Assembly: GCA_963753195.1 (NCBI GenBank)
Contig: CAVWBH010000008.1
Location: forward strand, 1 to 64,000
Direction of reading: 5' to 3'
DNA: 64,000 nucleotides
Source: Palsa-504 sp963753195
Lineage (GTDB): Bacteria; Actinomycetota; Actinomycetes; Streptosporangiales; Streptosporangiaceae
Below, in pieces: positions 51,945-60,534 of this stretch; position 1 is the stretch's first letter; each line of letters begins with the position of its first letter. Position numbers and translations under genes: made by a program. A model generated the notes under the pieces. The model did not search any database, was not told the origin of the DNA, and worked only from the letters and a program-made list of their open reading frames with translations.

Positions 51945-52382
51945 ATGGCCAGGAACGCCACGGATGACCTCGTCGCGCGGATCCTGCGCGCCTACGACAC
52001 GATCACCGTCGTCGGCATCAGCTCGAGCCCGGTCAAAGAGGCATTCCTGGTGCCCCGGCTGATGCAGCGCTACGGCTGGCGCATCATCCCGGTCAACCCG
52101 CACGCGGACCAGATCCTGGGCGAGCACGTGTACCGTACTCTCGCCGAGGTCCCCGAGCAGGTCGGCTTCGTGGACGTGTTCCGGCCGCCGGCGGCCACCC
52201 CCGACATTGCCCGTCAGGCGGTGGCGGCCGGCGCGAGCGCGCTGTGGCTGCAGCTGGGCATCGCATCGGCCGAGGCGCGCGATATCGCCGAGAGCGCCGG
52301 GCTGCTCTACGTCGAGGACCGTTGCCTGGCCATCGAACGGCGCCGTCTCGGGCTCAGCGCCCCGGGACAACCGGGACCCTGA
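51945..52382 (+). CDS. CoA-binding domain protein (YccU-like)
   Basis: This 145-residue Rossmann-like CoA_binding_2 protein has TITVVGISSSPVKEAFLVPRL near the start, WRIIPVNPHADQILGE and GLLYVEDRCLAIERRRL at the end. Start and stop of the neighbours nearly touch (one base after the previous stop), so it is in an operon with the Gfo/Idh gene. The family is small and soluble, and the role is unclear, possibly CoA sensing. Confidence 0.88.
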   Translation: MARNATDDLVARILRAYDTITVVGISSSPVKEAFLVPRLMQRYGWRIIPVNPHADQILGEHVYRTLAEVPEQVGFVDVFRPPAATPDIARQAVAAGASALWLQLGIASAEARDIAESAGLLYVEDRCLAIERRRLGLSAPGQPGP

Positions 52383-52453
52383 CGGGGGTGGCAACGGGGA
52401 GCGCGCGAGGTATGGTCGGCTGAGAGCCATGGGTTGCCACCACGAGTTCAGGG

Positions 52454-52828
52454 ATGGCCCACGTGAGCGAACACGAAGCCGGCCTCGTCCGGGAAGTCTT
52501 TGCCCGGGTGCGCAACCGGGATCCCGGGGTCGCGGACCTGTATCACCAGGACGCCACGCTCACCGCGGACGACACGGTGCACGAGGGCCGGGACGCGATC
52601 CGCGCGTTCTATCTCGGTGTCTTCAGCGGCACCGGCCCGCACCCGACGGTACGCGGCCTGTGGAACGGCGGCTCGATCTATGCCGCCCTGCTCGAGGTCA
52701 GCCGGGACGCGGGCGGTGTCATCCACGCCGTCGACGTGTTCGACGTGGACCGCGACGGGATCCGGTCGATGCGGATCTGCCGGGGCGGCCTGGAGAAGGG
52801 GTGGGTTCCGCTCGCCGCCTCCGAATGA
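52454..52828 (+). CDS. SnoaL-like / NTF2-fold protein
   Basis: The product has 124 residues. The order of segments (REVFARVRNRDPGVADLYHQDATLTADD, HEGRDAIRAFYLGVFSG, VDVFDVDRDGIRSMRICRG) fits the cone-shaped SnoaL-like fold of isomerases, cyclases and dehydratases. A catalytic Asp or His cannot be assigned safely. GTG 52463 is an alternative start. The alcohol dehydrogenase gene follows after 34 bases, suggesting one operon. Confidence 0.78.
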   Translation: MAHVSEHEAGLVREVFARVRNRDPGVADLYHQDATLTADDTVHEGRDAIRAFYLGVFSGTGPHPTVRGLWNGGSIYAALLEVSRDAGGVIHAVDVFDVDRDGIRSMRICRGGLEKGWVPLAASE

Positions 52829-52862
52829 GCGAGCCCGCCGCCAGAAGCAACCAGGAGGAGCG

Positions 52863-53936
52863 ATGAAGGCCGCCGTTCTGCGAGAGACCAACAAGCCGCT
52901 CACTATCGAGGAGGTCCTCCTCGACCGGCCCGGGCCGCGCGAGGTGATCGTCAGGACCGGGGCGGCAGGCCTGTGCCACAGCGATCTCAGTGTGATGAAC
53001 GGGACCATCAGCATCATCGACCTGCCGGCTGTGCTCGGGCACGAGTCGGCCGGCACGGTCATCGACGTCGGCCGCGACGTCACTTACGTGCAGCCGGGCG
53101 ACCGCGTGATCACCTGCCTGTCGCAGTTCTGCGGGCTGTGTGAGTACTGCCTCACGGGCCGCTCCTATCTCTGCCGGGAGCTGCGCGGCGCCCAGCGCGC
53201 CCGGCCCCGGCTCAGCCAGGACGGGGCCGCGATCGCGCAGTTCGCCGGGCTGGGATCCTTCGCCGAGGAACTGCTCGTCCACGAGAACGCCGTCGTCAAG
53301 TACGACGACGACATCCCCGCCGAGGTCGCGGCGGTCGTGGGCTGCGGCGTCACCACCGGGCTCGGCGCGGCGCTCAACACGGCGCAGGTCCGTCCGGCCT
53401 CGACGGCGGCGGTCATCGGGCTCGGCGGTGTCGGCCTCGCGGCGATCCAGGGCTGCTACATCGCCGGGGCCCGCCAGATCATCGCCGTCGACCGCTGGCC
53501 CGGGCGGCTCGAGCGGGCCATGGCCCTCGGGGCCACGCACGCCGTCAACGCGTCCGAGACCGACTCGGTGGAGGCCGTGCGCGAGCTGTCCGGCGGCGGC
53601 GTGGACTACGCGTTCGAGGCCGTCGGCCGCGGCGACACGGCCCAGCAGGCCTTCGAGATGACCCGGCCGGGCGGCATGGCCGTCATCGTCGGGGTCGTCT
53701 CCGGCATGGACATCACGGTGCCCGGCTCGCTGCTGCAGGGCGACCGCACTCTGCGCGGATGCTCGATGGGCTCGAACCGGTTCCGCATCGACATACCGAA
53801 GTGGCTGGACCTCTACCGCCAGGGCCGCCTGCGCCTGGATGAGTTCGTCACCTCGAGGATCACCCTCGGCCAGGTCAACGAGGGCTACGCGGCCATGGAG
53901 CGCGGCGAGGGAGCCCGCTCGGTGATCATCTTCTAG
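52863..53936 (+). CDS. Zinc-dependent alcohol dehydrogenase (MDR family)
   Basis: This 357-residue enzyme oxidises alcohols to aldehydes or ketones with NAD(P). The catalytic zinc ligand Cys is in AGLCHSDLS and His in GHESAGT. The structural zinc is held by the four Cys of CGLCEYCLTGRSYLC. The cofactor turn is VIGLGGVGLAAIQG. ATG 52863 has AGGAGGAG just upstream. The enzyme resembles those that act on hydroxy-acyl or aromatic alcohols in actinobacterial catabolism; the exact substrate is unknown. Confidence 0.93.
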   Translation: MKAAVLRETNKPLTIEEVLLDRPGPREVIVRTGAAGLCHSDLSVMNGTISIIDLPAVLGHESAGTVIDVGRDVTYVQPGDRVITCLSQFCGLCEYCLTGRSYLCRELRGAQRARPRLSQDGAAIAQFAGLGSFAEELLVHENAVVKYDDDIPAEVAAVVGCGVTTGLGAALNTAQVRPASTAAVIGLGGVGLAAIQGCYIAGARQIIAVDRWPGRLERAMALGATHAVNASETDSVEAVRELSGGGVDYAFEAVGRGDTAQQAFEMTRPGGMAVIVGVVSGMDITVPGSLLQGDRTLRGCSMGSNRFRIDIPKWLDLYRQGRLRLDEFVTSRITLGQVNEGYAAMERGEGARSVIIF

Positions 53937-54037
53937 GTGACGGCCCCGCCGTCAGGCCGCAGCTCGCGCCAGACCCCGGATCTTGGCCGGGCTGCAGTTA
54001 CCCCGGTTACCTGACCAGCGCGCCAGGCTCCGGGCCA

Positions 54038-55354
54038 TCACGGTAGAGGCGGACCCGCGGTTGCCGATGATGGCTGGTAGCTGGTGTTCCCGGGGTAGCT
54101 GGCCCGGATGAGGTCGTGGTGCTGTAGGGCCTGGAGGACCTGGACGGTCTGGCAGAGGGTGAGCACGCAGGTGGCCACACCGCGGGTGCTGGTGTCCCGG
54201 GTGCACAGGTGGGTTGGCCCGGTGCTGAAGGACACCGGCTGGCCGCTGAGCGGCTGGCCGGCGGCGGTGAGCGTCGCGGTGAGGGTCAGGCGCGGGCTGA
54301 GGCCGATGCGCGCGGTCAGCGCGGTCGGGGCCCTCGCCGCGCTGATCACCGACACGGTGCCATCGCGGAGGTTGGCCACGTAGGCGGTGTGCGTGGCGGG
54401 GTCCACGGCTACCCCGTCCGGGTCGGTGCCGACGGGGATGGTGGCGGTCACGGTGCCGGCGGCCGCGTCAATCACCGACACCGTGCCCTCACCCTGGTTG
54501 GTCACGTAGATGGTCCCGGCCGCGGGATCCACGGCCACCCCGGCCGGCTTGCTGCCGACCGGGATGGTGGCCGTTACGGCGTGGGCCGCCGCGTTGATGA
54601 CCGATACCGTGCCACTGCTGTAGTTGGTCACGTAGACGGTCCCGGCCGCCGGATCTACTGCCACCCCGGCCGGGTTGCCGCCGACGGGGATGGTGGCGGT
54701 TACGGCGTGGGTCGCCGCGTTGATGACCGATACCGTGCCACCGCTGTAGTTGGTCACGTAGACGGTCCCGGCCGCGGCGTCTACCGCCACCCCGAACGGG
54801 CCGTCACCGACCGGGATGGTGGCGGTCACGGCGTGGGTCGCCGCGTCGATGACCGATACCGTGCTGTCTTGGATGTCGGCCACGTAGACGGTCCCGGCCG
54901 CGGGATCCACCGCCACCCCGATCGGGCCGTCACCGACCGGGATGGTGGCGGTCACGGCGCTGGTTGCCGCGTGGATCACCGACACCGTGCCAGCGCCGTT
55001 GTTGGTCACGTAGACGGTCCCGGCGGCGGGGTCCACTGCCACCCCGTCCGGGTTGCCCCCGTCGGGGATGGTGGCGGCTACGGTGCGGGTCGCCGCGTGG
55101 ATCACCGACACCGTGTAACCAACGGAGTTGGCCACGTAGACGGTCCCGGCCGCGGGGTCCACCGCCACCCCGTCCGGGAAGGGGCCGACGCGGATGGTGG
55201 CGGTCACGGTGTAGCGGCCTGCCGCCGAGGCGGCCGGCGTGCTGGCCGCCAGTGACAGCGCGACCGCTGCGGTGACGGCGGCGGCGGCGCGCCAGCGGGC
55301 TGAGGTCCTGCCGTGCTGGCCCGCGCGGGCCTGATGGTCTGGCGGTGCGTGCAT
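54038..55354 (-). CDS. Secreted YVTN/YncE-type seven-repeat beta-propeller with Ig-like C-terminus
   Basis: This 438-residue exported protein has a signal peptide ending in ASAAG (about residues 1-45). Seven tandem units of about 42 residues follow, each with P-x-GVAVDPAAGTVYV-[TA]N and GTVSVI-x-AAT-x-AVTATIPVG, which fits a seven-bladed propeller. The last about 90 residues (TALTARIGLSPRLTLTATLT, then CVLTLCQTVQ with Cys pairs) look Ig-like. ATG 55354 is the likely start, since the longer version adds a non-signal leader. The repeats are nearly identical at DNA level (period 126 bp, about 54420-55210). The ligand is unknown. Confidence 0.88.
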   Translation of the reverse strand: MHAPPDHQARAGQHGRTSARWRAAAAVTAAVALSLAASTPAASAAGRYTVTATIRVGPFPDGVAVDPAAGTVYVANSVGYTVSVIHAATRTVAATIPDGGNPDGVAVDPAAGTVYVTNNGAGTVSVIHAATSAVTATIPVGDGPIGVAVDPAAGTVYVADIQDSTVSVIDAATHAVTATIPVGDGPFGVAVDAAAGTVYVTNYSGGTVSVINAATHAVTATIPVGGNPAGVAVDPAAGTVYVTNYSSGTVSVINAAAHAVTATIPVGSKPAGVAVDPAAGTIYVTNQGEGTVSVIDAAAGTVTATIPVGTDPDGVAVDPATHTAYVANLRDGTVSVISAARAPTALTARIGLSPRLTLTATLTAAGQPLSGQPVSFSTGPTHLCTRDTSTRGVATCVLTLCQTVQVLQALQHHDLIRASYPGNTSYQPSSATAGPPLP

Positions 55355-55597
55355 GGCCTGCCCCCTGGCTGCGTCCCCCGTGCCGTGGTACCGGTGAGTC
55401 AGCCGGCCGAGATGGTCCCGGCTGGCCCCGGCCAAGCTATCGCAATAAGTAGCTGACCGATCACAATTTGCCTAGGACGGGTGCCGAACGCTCATGGCGC
55501 CGCCACACCGCGTCCGGCCAGGATCCTGGCCGCGCCTGGCCTCCAGGGAGCAGCCACGCTAGGCTCTATCTGCACCGTGCCAGCGGGGGAGGTGCCA

Positions 55598-56479
55598 GTG
55601 ACGACAGGACCGGGGGACCACGGCCGGCTCAGGGCGTGCCACGCTGACCGCGAGCAGGTCATCGGTATCCTCCAGGCCGCGTTCGCGCAGGGCCGGCTGA
55701 CCCCGGACGAGCTCGACGCGCGGGCAGGCCAGGCGTTCGCCGCGCAGACCTATGCCGATCTGACCGCGCTCACCGCCGACATCCCGGCCGACCCGGCCGC
55801 ACCCTGGCTGCGGGCCCGCCGCTGGCCGGCCGCCAGGCCGATCGCCAAGTCGGGGTGGCTGGCCGACCGCGAGTACGTGATCGGAACGCTGAAGACCTCG
55901 TTCGTGCACGGTCGGCTGACCCGGGACGAGCTCGACGCGCGGGTAGGCCAGGCGTTCGCCGCGCGGACCTATGCCGGCCTGGCCGCGCTCCTGGCCGACA
56001 TCCCGGGCGCCATCCGGGATGCCGACGACATCACGCCCCCGCCCGCCCGCGTCCCCCGCCGGCCGCTGGCCACTGCGGCCGTCAAGGCAGGCATGTGCCT
56101 GATCATCTCGGCCGTGGCCCTCTGGGTCGCCACCATCGCCGTTCCGAGCGGTTCGGGCCCCTATCCCGATCATCCCTTCCTTGTGCCGATGTTTCTCCTG
56201 GCTGCCCTCGGCGTAGTCGCGGCCCCGTGCATACTGGGGCATGGCGTGGTCACCTCGCGGAAGCTGAGACGCTCCCGCGGGCAACTGCCGCCACCAGGTC
56301 CGGGCGGCCGCGCCCTCGAAGCCGAACGACGCGCCAGCACCGGCCATGACCCGGATCCCCCCCAACCTCCGCGCCGGCCAGGCCCACGCCGGCCTGCGGG
56401 CTCACCAGTCAGGGCCGGCCCGCCGCCCCATGGTCGATGGGCCGCTGTACCAGTAAGAGCTGGTACAACGGGCCGATGA
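55598..56479 (+). CDS. DUF1707 protein with two tandem domains and membrane helices
   Basis: The product has 293 residues. Two DUF1707 units (about 8-60 and 85-135), each reading R/HADREQVIG-L-AFAQGRLTPDELDARAGQAFAA-TYADL, are followed by two hydrophobic helices (about 160-180 and 195-215) and a Pro/Arg-rich tail. DUF1707 is common in actinobacteria and resembles a SHOCT-like domain; no function is established. GTG 55598 is chosen because GGGGGAGG lies 5-6 bases upstream. It is convergent with the phosphatase gene. Confidence 0.82.
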   Translation: MTTGPGDHGRLRACHADREQVIGILQAAFAQGRLTPDELDARAGQAFAAQTYADLTALTADIPADPAAPWLRARRWPAARPIAKSGWLADREYVIGTLKTSFVHGRLTRDELDARVGQAFAARTYAGLAALLADIPGAIRDADDITPPPARVPRRPLATAAVKAGMCLIISAVALWVATIAVPSGSGPYPDHPFLVPMFLLAALGVVAAPCILGHGVVTSRKLRRSRGQLPPPGPGGRALEAERRASTGHDPDPPQPPRRPGPRRPAGSPVRAGPPPHGRWAAVPVRAGTTGR

Positions 56480-56497
56480 CCAGCAACCCCAACGCGG

Positions 56498-56938
56498 TCA
56501 CTGCCCGGCCAGCCGTACCTCGATCCGCTCCAGCGACCCCCACAGTTCATTCGCCGGCATGGCCTGCGGCCGGATTCTCCGCAGCGTCTGGTTGGCGTCG
56601 GCCAGCGGCACGCCGCCGAGCATCAGGTACGCGATCGCCACCGTCGAGGTACGGGATATCCCGGCCTGGCAATACACGCCGATGGTCAGGCCCGACCCGG
56701 CCAGGCTGACCACGTGCCGGGCCGCGCACAGGATCAGCTCATCCTGGCCCGGCTCCAGGTCCATGATCGGGAAATGGTCGATCGGAATCGGCAGTCCCGG
56801 CGGCTTGGTCTCTCCGCGCAGGTCCACCAGCCGCTGCGCGCCCGCGGTGACCATGGCCATGGCCAGGCCCGCGTCGGCCAGAAGCACGTGATCGTCGAGT
56901 CGGCTGATGCCCACCACAGCCGCCGCGTCCGCGGTCAC
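56498..56938 (-). CDS. Dual-specificity protein phosphatase-like protein
   Basis: The product has 146 residues. The CX5R signature is YCQAGISRTSTVAIAYLM with catalytic Cys about residue 95 and Arg about 101, and the general-acid Asp is probably in the DHFPIMDLEP segment. The fold and the ADANQTLRRIRP C-terminus fit small dual-specificity phosphatases. GTG 56938 follows GGAGG. It is divergent from an SDR gene, and two 17-bp operator-like dyads lie between them. The target is unknown. Confidence 0.85.
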   Translation of the reverse strand: MTADAAAVVGISRLDDHVLLADAGLAMAMVTAGAQRLVDLRGETKPPGLPIPIDHFPIMDLEPGQDELILCAARHVVSLAGSGLTIGVYCQAGISRTSTVAIAYLMLGGVPLADANQTLRRIRPQAMPANELWGSLERIEVRLAGQ

Positions 56939-56994
56939 CGGACCTCCGCCGGGCAGAGTGCCATGAATCCTCCGAGGGCCATGCGTCCCGATAA

Positions 56995-57011
56995 CTAGAA
57001 TGCTGTTCTAG
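56995..57011. promoter_or_regulatory. 17-bp TetR-type dyad, site A
   Basis: CTAGAA-TGCTG-TTCTAG is a perfect 6-bp dyad with a 5-bp spacer, in the divergent region between the phosphatase and the SDR. It contains the -10-like TAGAAT. Matching sites are at 57088, 61828 and, degenerate, 62721. Confidence 0.72.
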
Positions 57012-57087
57012 AAAGGATTGTCAGTGCGGGCTCCGGGCGTGTCAACTCGGCCCTCGCCCCTGCATGGCGCGAGAGCAACCGGGCAAT

Positions 57088-57104
57088 TTAGAATCTCCTT
57101 CTAG
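57088..57104. promoter_or_regulatory. 17-bp TetR-type dyad, site B, at the SDR promoter
   Basis: TTAGAA-TCTCC-TTCTAG matches the site A dyad except at one base. Its TAGAAT (57089-57094) could be the SDR -10, giving a 5' UTR of about 70 bases. The distance from site A is 93 bp, centre to centre. Confidence 0.68.
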
Positions 57105-57172
57105 TATTCGGTTCATCCGGGTCTGGCGGCCGCCGATCCCGGCCACGCAGAGCAGCGTCGAGGGAGAAAAGC

Positions 57173-57988
57173 ATGGGCATCCTGGACGGCAAGGTCGCCA
57201 TCGTGACCGGGGGCAGCCGGGGCATCGGGGCGGAGATCGCCCTGCGGTTCAGCGAGGTCGGGGCGGCCGTGGCGGTCGCCGCGCGGTCGGCCGGGCCGGG
57301 CACGTCGCCGCTGCCGGGCACGATCGTCGAGACCGTCGACCGGATCCGGGCCGCGGGCGGGACGGCGGTGCCCATCCAGATCGACCTGTCCCACCCCGAG
57401 GACCGCGAGCGGCTGGTCGCGGAGACCACCGCTCAGCTCGGCACGCCCGACATCCTGGTCAACAACGGCGCCGTCACCTACTTCGCCCCGGTGGCCGACT
57501 TCCGCGAGAGCCGGTACAACATCATGTACGAGGTCCAGGTCAAGGCGGCGTTCCAGCTCGCGCAGCTGGTCATACCCGGCATGCGGGAGAAGGGCGAGGG
57601 CTGGATCCTGAACATTTCTTCCGGGGCGGCCCGGCACCCCAGCCTGCCGCCGGCGGCCCGCGCCGCGGCGGGCGGCACCGTCTACGGGATGGTCAAGGCC
57701 TCGCTCGAGCGGTTCTCCTCGGGCCTGGCCGCCGAACTGTGGGACGACAACATCTCCGTGAATGCCTTGTCACCCAACAAGGCCGTCCCGACACCCGGCA
57801 CGATCTACCACAACCTGACCACCGAGGACGACCCCAACAACGAGCCGCGCGAGGTGTTCGCCGAAGCCGCCCTGATGCTGTGCAGCGCCAAGCCCAAGAC
57901 CCTGACCGGTCGGATCGCCTACTCCATGGACCTGCTGGACGAGCTCGGCATCCCCCATCCCGCCCGCCGCCAGCCGCTGAGCAGCTGA
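57173..57988 (+). CDS. Short-chain dehydrogenase/reductase
   Basis: The product has 271 residues. The cofactor motif is GGSRGIGAEIALRF, NNGA replaces NNAG, the catalytic Ser is in NISSGAAR and Tyr-x3-Lys is in VYGMVKASL. It shares an insert with LPGTI near residues 43-50 with the SDR at 49757. ATG 57173 is preceded by GGGAG. Two copies of the 17-bp dyad upstream place it under the same predicted control as the acyl-CoA dehydrogenase operon. Confidence 0.92.
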   Translation: MGILDGKVAIVTGGSRGIGAEIALRFSEVGAAVAVAARSAGPGTSPLPGTIVETVDRIRAAGGTAVPIQIDLSHPEDRERLVAETTAQLGTPDILVNNGAVTYFAPVADFRESRYNIMYEVQVKAAFQLAQLVIPGMREKGEGWILNISSGAARHPSLPPAARAAAGGTVYGMVKASLERFSSGLAAELWDDNISVNALSPNKAVPTPGTIYHNLTTEDDPNNEPREVFAEAALMLCSAKPKTLTGRIAYSMDLLDELGIPHPARRQPLSS

Positions 57989-58028
57989 TCCGCTGAACAG
58001 CTGAGCCGCTGAACCGGTAAACGGACGA

Positions 58029-58061
58029 ACCGGCGGGCCGCCAATGAGGCAGCCCGCCGGT
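58029..58061. terminator. Hairpin between the convergent SDR and acyl-CoA dehydrogenase genes
   Basis: ACCGGCGGGC (58029-58038) pairs with GCCCGCCGGT (58052-58061), with GCC/GGC pairing inside. It lies between two stops and can serve both strands; A/T-rich bases follow at 58065-58070. Confidence 0.6.
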
Positions 58062-58075
58062 CACTCAAAAGACCG

Positions 58076-59191
58076 CTACAGCCCGATCCGCGTCGCCAGC
58101 CGCTCCCGGTGGTAGCTGCCGTCGCCCAGGAACAGCTCGCTGGACTTCGCCCGCTTGAAGTACAGGTGGGCGTCGTGCTCCCAGGTGAACCCGATCCCGC
58201 CGTGGATCTGGATGTTCTCCGCGGCCACGTGGAAATAGGTGTCCGAGGCGTACCCCTTCACCAGCGCGGCCAGGACGGGGACTTCCTCGGAGCCGTCCGC
58301 CACGGCCGCGGCCGCGTAGCCGACCGCCGACCGCAGCGACTCGACCTCGAGCAGCAGGTCGGCGCAGCGGTGCTTGATGGCCTGGAAGCTGCCGATGGCC
58401 CGGCCGAACTGATGGCGGATCTTGGCGTACTCCACCGCCATGTCCAGGGCCCGCTGGGCGCCGCCGAGCTGCTCGGCGGCCAGCGCGATCGCGGCGATGT
58501 CGAGGGTGTGATCCAGCACCGCGGCGCCCTCGCCCGGCGCGCCGATCAGCCGTCCGCTCACCCCGGTGAACTCCAGCCGGGCCAGCTTCCTGGTCTGGTC
58601 CAGCGTCGGCAGCGGGGTCCGGCTCAGCCCGGCCGCGTCCCCGTCCACCGCGAACAGCGACAGCCCGTCGCTGGTGGCCGCGACGACCAGGATCAAGGAC
58701 GCCGTGCCGCCGTCGAGCACGAAGCTCTTGTGCCCGTCCAGCTTCCAGCCCGTCCCGTCCCGGGCCGCCGACAGCCGGATCGCGCCCGGATCCCACGACC
58801 CGTCATCCTCGGTGAAGGCCAGGGTCGCGATGGTGTCCCCGGCGGCGATCCCGGGCAGCAGGTCCCGGCGCGCCTGCTCGTCTGTGCCGGCCAGCAGCGC
58901 CGTGGCGGCCAGCACCGCGCTGGCCAGGTACGGGCCGCCGTACAGCGCCGCGCCCATCTCTTCCAGCACGACCGCCTGCTCGGCGAAGGTGGCCCCGGCG
59001 CCGCCGTACTCCTCCGGGATGGCCAGCGCCTGCAGGCCGAGCTGGTGGCCCGCCTGCTCCCAGACCGAACGGTCCAGGCCGTCCTGCGTCTCCATCAGCT
59101 CGCGCACCCGCTTCAGCGGCGCCTGATCGGCCATGAACCGCTGGACCGAATCCCGCAGCTGCTCCTGCTCCTCAGTGATTCCAATCGTCAC
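58076..59191 (-). CDS. Acyl-CoA dehydrogenase (shorter, FadE28-like partner)
   Basis: This 371-residue FAD-dependent enzyme of the ACAD family has the N-terminal helical domain at about 1-115 and the beta domain with TLAFTEDDGSWDP. The C-terminal helices carry YAKIRHQFGRAIGSFQAIKHR and QIHGGIGFTWEHDAHLY. The usual Glu-bearing C-terminal loop (GTxEIQ) is absent. Adjacent unequal ACAD genes in actinobacteria often form alpha2-beta2 heterotetramers, as known for steroid side-chain FadEs. It is the last gene of the three-gene leftward operon, 34 bases after the previous stop. Confidence 0.92.
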   Translation of the reverse strand: MTIGITEEQEQLRDSVQRFMADQAPLKRVRELMETQDGLDRSVWEQAGHQLGLQALAIPEEYGGAGATFAEQAVVLEEMGAALYGGPYLASAVLAATALLAGTDEQARRDLLPGIAAGDTIATLAFTEDDGSWDPGAIRLSAARDGTGWKLDGHKSFVLDGGTASLILVVAATSDGLSLFAVDGDAAGLSRTPLPTLDQTRKLARLEFTGVSGRLIGAPGEGAAVLDHTLDIAAIALAAEQLGGAQRALDMAVEYAKIRHQFGRAIGSFQAIKHRCADLLLEVESLRSAVGYAAAAVADGSEEVPVLAALVKGYASDTYFHVAAENIQIHGGIGFTWEHDAHLYFKRAKSSELFLGDGSYHRERLATRIGL

Positions 59192-59225
59192 GACAGTGCT
59201 CCCGTTCCTCAGCGGTATCCGGCCG

Positions 59226-60449
59226 TCAGTGCGCTATCCGGGGCTCTTTGGGCAGGCCCAAAGCACGCTCACCGATGATGTTCCGCTGGATCTGGCTGGT
59301 GCCGGAGAAGATCGTGCCGGCCCGGCTGCTCAGGAACACGCTCTGCCACGGGGTGACCGGGTAGCCGTCCCCGTCCGGCCGCAGCAGGCCGTCCGAGCCC
59401 TCGATGCCGATCGCGACCTCGCCGAGGCGCTTGTGGTACTCGCTCCAGAACAGCTTGGCCACCGAGGCCTCCGGGCCCGGCGGGCGGCCCGAGGTCAGCT
59501 GGGCCAGGGTGCGCAGGCCGGAGAAGCGCATCAGCTCGACCTGCGTGTACGCCCACGCGAGCTGCTGGCGGACCAGCGGGTCGGAGGTCTTCCCGCGCTT
59601 GCGGGCCGTCTCCACCAGCTCCCAGAACTCCCGCTCGAAGCCGAGGTGCGCGACGGTCGCCCGGCCGCCCCGCTCGTTCCCGAGCGTGGTCATGGCCACC
59701 CGCCAGCCGTTGCCCAGGCCGCCGATGACGTTGAACATCGGCGCCCGCGCGCCGTCGAGGAAGTCCTCGCAGAACTCCGCGGCCCCCGACATCTGCTTGA
59801 TCCGCCGGAACTCCACGCCGGGCTGGGTGAAGTCGATCAGCACGTAGGACAGCCCCGCGTGCTGTTCCACGTCCGGGTTAGTCCGGCACAGCACGAACAT
59901 CCGGTTGGCCCGGGCCGCTCCCGAGGTCCAGACCTTCTGCCCGGTGATGACGACCTCGTCGCCCTCCACCACGCCGCGGGTCTCCACGGCGGCCAGGTCC
60001 GAGCCGTGGTTCGGCTCGGAGAAGCCCTGGCAGTACCGGTCCTCACCGGAGATGATCCGGGGCAGGAAGAACGCCTTCTGCTCCGGCGTGCCGTGCACGA
60101 TGATCGACGGGCCGACCAGGCTCTCGCCCATGCCGCGGTTCACCATCGGCACGCCCGCCCGGTAGAACTCCTCGTTGAGCACGGCCAGCCGCACCGCGTC
60201 CAGGCCCAGCCCGCCGTACTCCTCCGGCCACTGGGCGCAGATCAGGCGCCTGGCCGCCAGCTTGGCCACCCACTCGGCGTAGACGGGGTGGCTCTCGGCG
60301 CTGGCCCGCTCGGCGGCGCGCTGGCTGCCCCCGGTCAGGGCCATGTTCCAGTCGAAGAGGCCGGCGAGCGCGTCCGGCGCCTCGGCCGCGATCCAGTCCC
60401 GCAGCTCCGCGCGGAACTGCGCGATCTCCGGGCCAAGGTCAAGCTCCAT
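59226..60449 (-). CDS. Acyl-CoA dehydrogenase (larger, FadE29-like partner)
   Basis: The product has 407 residues. FSEPNHGSDLAAVETR and VVITGQKVWTSGA are the FAD-domain signatures, and FSGTSQIQRNIIGERALGLP is the C-terminal cofactor loop. It begins MELDLGPEIAQFRAEL. Together with the 371-residue neighbour it probably makes a heteromeric dehydrogenase. Position and length fit the 'large' partner. It lies 54 bases after the upstream ACAD gene in one operon. Confidence 0.93.
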   Translation of the reverse strand: MELDLGPEIAQFRAELRDWIAAEAPDALAGLFDWNMALTGGSQRAAERASAESHPVYAEWVAKLAARRLICAQWPEEYGGLGLDAVRLAVLNEEFYRAGVPMVNRGMGESLVGPSIIVHGTPEQKAFFLPRIISGEDRYCQGFSEPNHGSDLAAVETRGVVEGDEVVITGQKVWTSGAARANRMFVLCRTNPDVEQHAGLSYVLIDFTQPGVEFRRIKQMSGAAEFCEDFLDGARAPMFNVIGGLGNGWRVAMTTLGNERGGRATVAHLGFEREFWELVETARKRGKTSDPLVRQQLAWAYTQVELMRFSGLRTLAQLTSGRPPGPEASVAKLFWSEYHKRLGEVAIGIEGSDGLLRPDGDGYPVTPWQSVFLSSRAGTIFSGTSQIQRNIIGERALGLPKEPRIAH

Positions 60450-60462
60450 GAACTTCTCTCCT

Positions 60463-60534
60463 AACGCTGGGTTAAACGCTGGGTTAAACGCTGGTTCCGA
60501 TGGTCAGGTCCGCTGGGTTCCGATGGTCAGGTCC
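60463..60534. repeat. Short tandem duplications at the ACAD-ACAD junction
   Basis: AACGCTGGGTTA repeats 2.8 times with period 12 (60463-60496). GGTTCCGATGGTCAGGTCC then occurs twice with period 23 (60493-60511 and 60516-60534). The second repeat spans the 3' end of the upstream dehydrogenase gene and may have shifted its stop. Confidence 0.82.

Noticed and set aside
54209..55255. Repeat-rich rightward ORF opposite the propeller gene
   Set aside because: It reads the antisense of the 126-bp repeats; the leftward frame has a signal peptide and a known repeat family.
56995..57104. Assignment of the 17-bp dyads to KstR (cholesterol regulator)
   Set aside because: KstR sites have TAGAAC-type half-sites with a 2-bp gap and total symmetry one base shorter. 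The half-sites are similar, but spacing and the C/G pair differ, so KstR identity is not supported.
57064..57996. 310-residue alternative frame over the SDR
   Set aside because: It is a shifted frame rich in Arg/Gly/Pro; the SDR frame has all catalytic motifs.
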